From contig JAKSDE010000482.1 in assembly GCA_022360235.1 (NCBI GenBank), positions 1 through 8,079 on the forward strand: a DNA stretch of 8,079 bases. Reading direction: 5' to 3'. The position numbers and the translations under genes are program-made. The stretch is from Cytophagales bacterium. GTDB lineage: Bacteria; Bacteroidota; Bacteroidia; Cytophagales; Amoebophilaceae. The first letter of the stretch is position 1. Every line of letters begins with the position of its first letter. A model generated the notes under the pieces. The model saw only the letters and a list, made by a program, of their open reading frames with translations. It was not told where the DNA came from and searched no databases. Below are positions 1 through 5,558 of the stretch, in pieces.

Positions 1-953
1 GCCGCTTGGAGCGCTGTAGCTGTAATTTTATCTTGGGTCTGGGCTAAAATTACTTCTACTACTTTAGCCTTTCCCTGGCTAGCGGCTTTTTGTAAGGCTT
101 GGCCTAGTTCGTCAGCTGATAGGTTATTTAAAATGGCCTCCATAACGGCTGTCTTGGGTGGAGTAGTCTTGGCGGCTTGCTCTAATCCGTCTTGGATGGT
201 TTGTTGATCTATTTTAGCTTTTGTCTTAGCATTGCTGAGCAGACCTTCTATTACAGTTTTATTATTATCGGTTACCGCCTTCTTGAAGACCGTCTTCACA
301 TCCCAATGATCGAGAATCGCCTTTTCTACTTTTCCACGCCCCCCCTCTACAGCCTTCTGCCATGCGTTAGCAATGGCTGCATCTCCTACTTTTTGTTGCG
401 CTGCTTTATTCTTAAGGAGGGCTTCTACGATGGGTGCCTTATCATCATCCCCTGCTGCTGTGCTAAAGGTGCCTTGGAGCGCTGTAGCTGTAATTTTATC
501 TTGGGCCTGGGCTAAGATTACCTCTACTGCCTTGTCATGGCCCTTTGCGGCAGCGGCATCGAGGAAAATTTTTATATTGCCTGGAGTTAGTTGAGACTGT
601 GCACCTGGGTCAGCTAGAATGACACTTAAGGGAATAACTTTATTATTCTCTACACAATGAGCAACCACTTCTTGCAGTAGTTTGCTAGGATTGCTATTTT
701 TCGGTAAACACTCTTCTACTGCCCCACGGAGTTCGCTGAGTGTATCTCCAGGGCTCTCAGGAGGTTTACTAATAATTTCGTTTAGTTCGTCACTCTTCCC
801 CTCGGTTAGTAGCTGGATGATTTTCCCTACCATTAATTGTTCTCTATTACTCGGTTGTCCTCCAATAACTAAGGGTGCTTTTCTTCCACAGGCACCTATG
901 GCTGCTAAAAAGGTGATTAGAACGATTAATAGGGTCTTTATTCTGAGAGACAT
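1..953 (-). CDS. Gene A: ankyrin-like repeat lipoprotein, 3' end outside window
   Basis: I read this partial gene by hand: the frame is open from ATG at 953 to the window edge (317 codons, no stop). Residues 1-21 are a signal peptide (MSLRIKTLLIVLITFLAAIG) and the lipobox ends IGA-Cys22, so a lipid-anchored envelope protein is predicted. It aligns without gaps to genes B and C over about the first 260 residues, including Cys82 and the His99-Cys100 pair. From about residue 120 it consists of helical repeats of the form A-A-x-x-G-H-x-x-x-V-x-V-I-L, like the second helix of ankyrin repeats but without the TPLH signature. A module near residues 143-160 (ending AQAQDKITATALQ) recurs near 299-315 as AQTQDKITATALQ. 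There is no Shine-Dalgarno. The start is chosen because it gives a full signal peptide matching the paralogs. Function is unknown; a role in binding host or surface partners is inference. Confidence 0.93.
   Translation of the reverse strand, partial: MSLRIKTLLIVLITFLAAIGACGRKAPLVIGGQPSNREQLMVGKIIQLLTEGKSDELNEIISKPPESPGDTLSELRGAVEECLPKNSNPSKLLQEVVAHCVENNKVIPLSVILADPGAQSQLTPGNIKIFLDAAAAKGHDKAVEVILAQAQDKITATALQGTFSTAAGDDDKAPIVEALLKNKAAQQKVGDAAIANAWQKAVEGGRGKVEKAILDHWDVKTVFKKAVTDNNKTVIEGLLSNAKTKAKIDQQTIQDGLEQAAKTTPPKTAVMEAILNNLSADELGQALQKAASQGKAKVVEVILAQTQDKITATALQA
5..521 (-). repeat. Internal module duplication in gene A
   Basis: Bases 5-53 and 473-521 match at all but two positions (offset 468 nt, 156 codons, in frame). 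They encode the repeat-module core AQ(T/A)QDKITATALQ. Gene B at the equivalent place downstream has a different module, so this copy appears to have been inserted or converted within gene A. Only the two end segments are repeated, not the whole span. Confidence 0.85.
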
Positions 954-985
954 AATATATGTTTTAGTTTAATAAGTTATTTTCC
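954..985 (-). promoter_or_regulatory. Conserved A+T-rich leader of gene A
   Basis: On the minus strand the core TTAAACTAAA (plus 963-972) lies 9 nt before the ATG. The same 10-mer lies 11 nt before gene B and 12 nt before gene C, in otherwise A+T-rich sequence. No AGGAGG-like ribosome site is present. The block could be a translation-enhancing leader, as in organisms that do not use Shine-Dalgarno pairing, or simply a relic of duplication. Its TTAA also overlaps the stop codon of the orphan reading frame described for 969-1058. Confidence 0.45.
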
Positions 986-1058
986 TAGCTCTTGGTTCAT
1001 ATTCTTCATTCTGCTTCTTTACCATTTTAGCAGCAGCCTCTGATACGGCGGCTATCTT
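969..1058 (-). pseudogene. Orphan 29-codon tail, probably detached from gene B by a frameshift
   Basis: Immediately past the gene B stop, the neighbouring frame is open for 29 codons to a TAA at 969-971. The peptide begins KIAAVSEAAAKMVKK and ends PRARKITY, so it is rich in Ala, Lys and Glu like the family. It has no start codon of its own at the junction. Removing one base in the CCATAAG junction (around 1057-1060) would fuse it after YLATLP of gene B. Genes C and D end at the equivalent position without such a tail, so it could also be a remnant of another, deleted gene. The composition looks coding; the explanation is inference. Confidence 0.45.
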
Positions 1059-2967
1059 ATGGCAAGGTGGCTAAATAATCTTGAAGAGCCTGCTTTACAT
1101 CACTATTATTCGCAACTGTTATAGCATTCTCTATGTACTCTTTTTTCAGCCTGCCTTTCAAGTCTCCATCTGCTAGGATGGCATCTACAACTGCTTTTTC
1201 ATACCCCTCTTTTACGACTGCTATAAAGATAGATCTAAATACACTATCATCCCCCGCTGCTTTTAATGCCTTTATTATCAATTCACTATTTAATTTTGAC
1301 TTATCTGCATCTTTTAGGATAGCTTCCGCTACATTAGCCCTATTATCATCTGCAGCCTTCTGAAGTTGCTCACCTAGGGTAGAGGCATCTATCTTTTCTT
1401 TCGTTTTGGGGTTTGTAAGAATTTCTTCTACCACAGAAACCCTGCCCTTACTTACTGCTGAGGTAAACGTTTTTATTAAAAAAGCAGAATTTTCACCTAG
1501 CTTATCTACAATAGCTTTCGTTGCATCAGATTTATTATATTTTTTAGCAGCATCTAAGATGGAAACTAGTTTATCAGCTTTATCATCAGTATCTCTAACT
1601 AGCTCACCTACAATAGCTTCCGTTGCACCAGGGTATTTATCCTCTTTGTTAGCAGCATCTAATACGGAAACTAGTTCCTTAGTATCTTCAGCTAACTTAT
1701 CTACAATAGCTTTTTCTGCTTCTTTCTTACTATTCTTGTTAGCTGAGTCTAAGACAGCGGCTGTGTTATCAGGGTCACCACCTAACCTAGCTAGAATAGC
1801 TACTGCTGCATTAGGATACTTGTTATCTTTTTTAGCACCCTCTAATATGGTGGCTGTGTTATCAGGGTCGTTGCCTAACTCCTCTAAAATAGCTTTGACA
1901 GCATCGTCATTGCTATTCTTTTTAGCTGAATCTAGCAAAGCTACTTTCTTATCATCGTCTAACCCTTCTAAAATAGCTTTGACAGCATCGTCATTGCTAT
2001 TCTTTTTAGCTGAATGTAGTATGGTGGCTATCTTATCAGGGTCGTTACCTAACCCCTCTAGGATAGCTGCTACTACTTTATCATCTCCCTGGCTAGCGGC
2101 TTGTTGCAAGGCTTGGCCTAGTTCGTCAGCTGATAGGTTATTTAAGATGGCTCCAATGACAGCTGTCTTGGGAGGTTCAGCATTGGCGGCTTCTTTCAAT
2201 CCTTCTTGGATGGCTTGACTCCCTATTTCCGCTTTTTCCTCAGCATTGCTGAGTAGTTCGTCTACGCTAGTGGCATCTCCCTCGTCTACCGCCTTCTTGA
2301 ATGCCTGCTTCACATCCCAGTAAGCGAGAATCGCCTCTTTTACTTTTGTATAGTTATTCTCCGAGGCCTTTTTCAATGCGTTGGCAATGGCTGTATCTCC
2401 TACCTTTTCTTGCGCTTGTGCGTTGCTAAGGATGGCTGTTACGATGGGTGCCTTATCATCCTCGCCTGCTGCCGTGCTAAAGGTGCCTTGGAGCGCTGTA
2501 GGTGTAATTTTATCTTGGGCCTGGGCTAAGATTACCTTTACTGCCTTGTCGTGGCCCGCTGCGGCGGCGGCATCGAGGGAAGCTTTTATGTTGTCTGAAG
2601 TTAGTTGAGACTTTGCTCCTGCGTCAGCTAGAATGGCACTTAAGGCAAGCACTTCATTCCCCCCTGCACAATGAGTCACCACTTCTAACAGTAGTTGGTT
2701 AGGATCGGTATTGTTCGGTATACGTTTTCCTACTGCCCCGAGGAGTTCGCTGAGTGTATCTCCAGGGCTCTCAGGAGGTTTACTAATAATTTCGTTTAGT
2801 TCGTCACTCTTCCCCTCGATTAGTAGCTGGATGATTTTCCCTACCATTAATTGTTCTGTATTACTCGGTTGTCCTCCACTAACTGATGCTGCTTTTCTGC
2901 TACAGGCACCTATGGTTGCTAAAAAGGTGATTAGAACGATCAATAGGTTTTTTATTCTGAAAGACAT
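1057..2967 (-). CDS. Gene B: ankyrin-like repeat lipoprotein, 636 aa
   Basis: Complete gene with ATG at 2967 and TAA at 1057-1059. Residues 1-21 form a signal peptide and the lipobox is IGA-Cys22, with Ser at +2, so a lipoprotein not held at the inner membrane is predicted if a Lol-type Asp+2 rule applies. The N-terminal cassette (about 23-110) keeps His99-Cys100, but the first partner cysteine is Arg82. Residues 120-305 are solenoid repeats almost identical to gene A (for example ILNNLSADELGQAL at 274-287). Residues 306-490 are a B-specific series of about 28-34-residue units of the form I-L-x-x-A-K-K-N-S-N-D-D-A-V-K-A-I-L, partly generated by a recent 84-nt duplication. The C-terminus (about 500-636) resembles the ends of C and D only distantly (YIENAITVANNSDVKQAL). 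No catalytic motif is visible. It lies 119 nt after gene C and could be co-transcribed with it. Function unknown. Confidence 0.95.
   Translation of the reverse strand: MSFRIKNLLIVLITFLATIGACSRKAASVSGGQPSNTEQLMVGKIIQLLIEGKSDELNEIISKPPESPGDTLSELLGAVGKRIPNNTDPNQLLLEVVTHCAGGNEVLALSAILADAGAKSQLTSDNIKASLDAAAAAGHDKAVKVILAQAQDKITPTALQGTFSTAAGEDDKAPIVTAILSNAQAQEKVGDTAIANALKKASENNYTKVKEAILAYWDVKQAFKKAVDEGDATSVDELLSNAEEKAEIGSQAIQEGLKEAANAEPPKTAVIGAILNNLSADELGQALQQAASQGDDKVVAAILEGLGNDPDKIATILHSAKKNSNDDAVKAILEGLDDDKKVALLDSAKKNSNDDAVKAILEELGNDPDNTATILEGAKKDNKYPNAAVAILARLGGDPDNTAAVLDSANKNSKKEAEKAIVDKLAEDTKELVSVLDAANKEDKYPGATEAIVGELVRDTDDKADKLVSILDAAKKYNKSDATKAIVDKLGENSAFLIKTFTSAVSKGRVSVVEEILTNPKTKEKIDASTLGEQLQKAADDNRANVAEAILKDADKSKLNSELIIKALKAAGDDSVFRSIFIAVVKEGYEKAVVDAILADGDLKGRLKKEYIENAITVANNSDVKQALQDYLATLP
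1883..2015 (-). repeat. 49-bp exact direct repeat in gene B, 84-nt spacing
   Basis: Bases 1883-1931 and 1967-2015 are identical over 49 nt and lie exactly 84 nt (28 codons) apart. They encode the helix pair containing SAKKNSNDDAVKAILE. This in-frame duplication adds one 28-residue solenoid unit. The unit is shorter than the 32-33 residues seen in C and D. Confidence 0.92.
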
Positions 2968-3000
2968 AATAATTATAGTTTAGTTTAAAAAGTTATTTAA
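2968..3000 (-). promoter_or_regulatory. Conserved A+T-rich leader of gene B
   Basis: The shared core TTAAACTAAA (plus 2979-2988) is followed on the minus strand by CTATAATTATT and the ATG. TATAAT sits only 4 nt before the start, with TTAAAT 17 nt further upstream. That spacing resembles a sigma70 promoter that would give a leaderless transcript, but the TTAAAT box is not kept in genes A and C, so the promoter reading is weak. No Shine-Dalgarno. Confidence 0.4.
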
Positions 3001-3021
3001 TTCTCCTAGTAGTGTCCTACT

Positions 3022-3219
3022 TTGTCATTATCTAGTAATTTTTTATTTATTAACTTCTATTGATTCCGGTACTAAGTGTTCGCAGGTCAGGTGCTCTGAT
3101 AACCTGTAAGCAAATCCACTATCTCTGTATCTCCCTGTGCAATGTTTATAGCCTCTTCTATGTCTTCTTTTTGTAGCACTGATTGAACATACGGACTGTC
3201 TAAAATGTTCTTCAACAAC
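3022..3219 (-). repeat. 3' end and flank of gene C, duplicated at gene D (copy 1)
   Basis: About 198 nt covering the last 44 codons of gene C and 65 nt of downstream noncoding DNA match 5359-5558 with about 11 mismatches and one 2-nt indel. In the 65-nt noncoding part I count one mismatch plus the indel, so it is at least as conserved as the coding part. This argues for recent duplication or gene conversion rather than selection on protein. Confidence 0.88.
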
Positions 3220-5249
3220 TCAGTATTTCTTCCTTTTAAAGCAGCTGCATCTGGTCCCTCACTTAATTTCTTACCTGCTTCTACAGCAGCGTTAAGGCCG
3301 CTTTTTAGCGTCTCTCTATCTAATTCTTTTAATGTTGCATCGTCTTTGTCTTTGTATTTATCGTCTTTGTCTTTAAGGATAAATACCACTGTATTATTAT
3401 ACCACCCTTGCTGTGCAGCTTTTGTAAATACGTCTTTTATTATTTTAGGAGCTAATTTTGAGAGCTCGTCTAATGATACTTCCATTGCTAGGTAAACATT
3501 ATTCATCAGGCATGCCAACATCTCTATATTATTGGTACTTAATGCTCTGCCCACGATGGACTCCCCATTCACCGGAACCAAATTATCTACTACAGCCTTT
3601 GAGATCGGCCTGTTTACTGATTTTGCTAAGACAGTTGCTATATCCTGATCTGTGAGCTCAGCTTGGGCATTTTTCACAATAGCCCCTACTATATTCGTTT
3701 TACCACCTTCAACGGCTTCTTTGAATTCCTCACTTATTTTGGAAGTGCCTATTTTATCTTTCACACTTTCAATACGTAGTATTAATGATACTTTGCCTGC
3801 TTCATTATCCTTCACTTTATCTTCGAAAATAGCTATCACACCCTCTTGGCTTAGCTTATCTTTGGCATTATCTGCAATGGTTTGGGCTAAACCTTGATCG
3901 TTTTTTTCTACGGCTGCACGAAAGGCTTCGGATATGGTTTTTGGGTCTAAACTATTTAGGGCTCGCGGGTTTTTGGTGATATCCTCTACGAGTTGGCTGT
4001 TACCATTTTCTACCGCATTGATGAGGGCTTTTCCTACATCCCAGTGATCTAAAATGGCTTTTATTACAGCTTCCTTATCCTCTCCCTCGTTAGCAGCTTT
4101 TTTCAACGCTTCAACTATTACCTCTTCCTTTGGCTTAGGGTCAGCATAGGTCAGAATGGCTGCTACTACTTTATCTTTTCCCTCGTCAGCAGCTTTTTGG
4201 AACACTTCAACTACTACCTCTGCCTTTGGCTTAGGGTCAGCATTGGCCAGAATGGCTGCTACTACTTTATCTTTTCCCTCGTCAGCAGCTTTTTGGAACA
4301 CTTCAACTACTACCTTTTCCTCTGGCTTAGGGTCAGCATTGGCCAGAATGGCTGCTACTACTTTATCTTTTCCCTCGTCAGCAGCTTTTTGGAACGCTTC
4401 AGCTATTTCTTCTTCCCCTAGATTCTCTAGAATGGCCTTAACTACGTCTGTCTTGGCAGGTTCGTTGGCAGCTTCTTGCAGTCCATTTTGGACAGTTTGT
4501 TTATCTATTTTATCTTTTGTCTTAGCATGGCTTAACAAGGTTTTTACTCTATCTGCATTCCCATTGTCTATTGCCTCTATGAATGCTGACTGCGCGCTCC
4601 AATGATCGCGAATCGCCTTTTCTACTTCTCCAAGCCCCTCCTCTACAGCCCTCTGCAATGCTTCGGCAATGGCTGTATCTCCTACTTTTTTTCGCGCTTC
4701 TTTATTCCCAAGGATGGCTGCTACGAGGGGTGCCGTAGCATCTGCGGCAGCTGCCTTGCTAAAGGCGCCTTGGAGCGCTGTAGCTGGAATTTTATCTAGG
4801 GCCTGGGCTAAAATTACCTTTACTACCTCGTCATGGCCCGCTGCGACGGCTGCATCGAAGGAAGCTGTTATGTCGTCTGGGGTTAGTTTAGCCTGTGCCT
4901 CTGCGTTAGCTAGAATGACGCTTAAGGGAATATCCTTACCCTTCTCTGCGCAATGAAACACCACTTCTGACAGTAGTTTTTCACGATCGGTATTGTTCGG
5001 CATACATGCTCCTACTGCCCCACGGAGTTCACTGAGTGTATCTCCAGGGCTCCCAAGAGGCTCACTGATAAGTTTCTTTAGTTCGTCACTCTTCCCCTCG
5101 CTTAGTAGTTTGATGATTGTCTTTACCGTTGGTTGTCCTGTATTACTCGGTTGTCCTCCACTAACTGATGGTGCTCTTCTTCCACAGGCACCTATGGCTG
5201 CTAAAAAGGTGATTAGAACGATTAATAGGTTTTTTATTCTGAAAGACAT
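3087..5249 (-). CDS. Gene C: ankyrin-like repeat lipoprotein, 720 aa, mosaic of A/B-type 5' and D-type 3'
   Basis: Complete gene with ATG at 5249 and TGA at 3087-3089. The signal peptide is followed by IGA-Cys22. The cassette (23-110) has Cys82 and His99-Cys100. Solenoid repeats run from about 120. Residues 284-380 contain three near-identical 32-residue units (FQKAADEGKDKVVAAIL). A Trp-marked short connector, ILDHWDVGKAL, lies near 399-409. Residues 410-720 align with gene D's C-terminal half. A low-complexity Lys/Asp insert (KDKDDKYKDKDD, 626-637) is absent from D. The end, VLQKEDIEEAINIAQG onward, is nearly identical to D. The leader and signal peptide match A and B while the 3' flank matches D, so the gene looks chimeric. 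No enzyme motif. The repeat pattern is ankyrin-like, but HEAT- or other alpha-solenoid assignments are not excluded. Function unknown; envelope location is inferred from the lipobox. Confidence 0.95.
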   Translation of the reverse strand: MSFRIKNLLIVLITFLAAIGACGRRAPSVSGGQPSNTGQPTVKTIIKLLSEGKSDELKKLISEPLGSPGDTLSELRGAVGACMPNNTDREKLLSEVVFHCAEKGKDIPLSVILANAEAQAKLTPDDITASFDAAVAAGHDEVVKVILAQALDKIPATALQGAFSKAAAADATAPLVAAILGNKEARKKVGDTAIAEALQRAVEEGLGEVEKAIRDHWSAQSAFIEAIDNGNADRVKTLLSHAKTKDKIDKQTVQNGLQEAANEPAKTDVVKAILENLGEEEIAEAFQKAADEGKDKVVAAILANADPKPEEKVVVEVFQKAADEGKDKVVAAILANADPKPKAEVVVEVFQKAADEGKDKVVAAILTYADPKPKEEVIVEALKKAANEGEDKEAVIKAILDHWDVGKALINAVENGNSQLVEDITKNPRALNSLDPKTISEAFRAAVEKNDQGLAQTIADNAKDKLSQEGVIAIFEDKVKDNEAGKVSLILRIESVKDKIGTSKISEEFKEAVEGGKTNIVGAIVKNAQAELTDQDIATVLAKSVNRPISKAVVDNLVPVNGESIVGRALSTNNIEMLACLMNNVYLAMEVSLDELSKLAPKIIKDVFTKAAQQGWYNNTVVFILKDKDDKYKDKDDATLKELDRETLKSGLNAAVEAGKKLSEGPDAAALKGRNTELLKNILDSPYVQSVLQKEDIEEAINIAQGDTEIVDLLTGYQST
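3340..3374 (-). repeat. Short repeat encoding Lys/Asp low-complexity insert in gene C
   Basis: The 14-mer TCGTCTTTGTCTTT occurs at 3340-3353 and 3361-3374, a period of 21 nt (7 codons). It encodes KDKDD twice, within KDKDDKYKDKDD. At this position gene D has only a short AQYSSS segment, so the insert is C-specific and probably lies in a loop between helices. Confidence 0.85.
4155..4395 (-). repeat. 96-bp tandem repeat in gene C (about 2.5 near-exact copies)
   Basis: Copies start at 4155, 4251 and 4347, exactly 96 nt apart. The first two differ at about 3 of 96 positions. The third is identical for 49 nt (to 4395) and then diverges. A more diverged relative precedes them (about 4059-4154). 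Each unit encodes 32 residues, FQKAADEGKDKVVAAIL plus a loop such as ANADPKPEEKVVVEV. The 32-residue period and in-frame homogeneity show recent expansion of one solenoid unit. Confidence 0.95.
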
Positions 5250-5280
5250 AGTAATTATAATTTTAGTTTAAAAAATTGGT
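5250..5280 (-). promoter_or_regulatory. Conserved A+T-rich leader of gene C
   Basis: The core TTAAACTAAA (plus 5262-5271) lies 12 nt before the ATG, followed by ATTATAATTACT. It matches the leaders of genes A and B but not the leader of gene D. No Shine-Dalgarno is present. The remainder of the 161-nt gap to gene D holds the shared 3' flank (from 5359) and a weak hairpin around 5318-5337, with nothing else I can recognise. Confidence 0.45.
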
Positions 5281-5358
5281 AATGTGAATTTATAGATAGA
5301 TTTCATTAGTCTGAAAGGGTATCGGGAGAATTTGTTTCTCTCCTGAGTTAACACTCCC

Positions 5359-5558
5359 TTGTCATTATCTAGTCATTTTTTATTTATTAACTTCTATTGA
5401 TTATCCGGTACTAAGTGTTCGCAGGCCAGGTGTTCTGATAACCTGTAAGTAAATCCACTATCTCTGTATTCCCTTGTGCAATGTTTATAGCCTCCTCTAT
5501 GTCTTCTTTTTGTAGCACTGATTGAACATACAGACTGTCTAAAATGCCCTTCAACAAC
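5359..5558 (-). repeat. 3' end and flank of gene D, duplicated at gene C (copy 2)
   Basis: This is the counterpart of 3022-3219, about 94% identical by my count with one 2-nt indel. It spans the last 48 codons plus the TAG stop of gene D and about 52 nt of intergenic DNA. One transition separates the stop codons: TGA in C corresponds to TGG (Trp810, 5426-5428) in D, so D runs on through PANT to TAG at 5411-5413. Confidence 0.88.

Larger units (their letters stand above)
731..2818 (-). repeat. 74-bp exact repeat shared by genes A and B (731-804 and 2745-2818)
   Basis: Bases 731-804 in gene A and 2745-2818 in gene B are identical over 74 nt. They encode part of the N-terminal cassette (EGKSDELNEIISKPPESPGD and the following TLSEL). 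The flanking sequences are also very similar. Identity at silent positions indicates recent duplication or gene conversion between the two 5' halves. Genes C and D carry diverged versions of the same cassette. Confidence 0.9.

Noticed and set aside
1406..2218. Long plus-strand open frame (270 codons) opposite gene B, and a similar one at 6960-7568 opposite gene D
   Set aside because: These mirror the codon pattern of the repeat-rich minus-strand genes. They are Ser/Ala/Leu-rich, have no initiation signals, and are broken wherever the real gene's codons change. All other plus-strand frames here are the same kind of shadow.
3008..3021. Small hairpin AGTAG-TGTC-CTACT after gene C
   Set aside because: Only 5 bp with a 4-nt loop and no T-run on the minus strand; a match of this size is expected by chance.
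5318..5337. Imperfect hairpin between genes D and C (GGGAGAA / TTCTCTC) as a terminator of gene D
   Set aside because: The stem is about 7 bp with a wobble that becomes a mismatch on the minus strand, and no T-run follows it in the transcribed direction.
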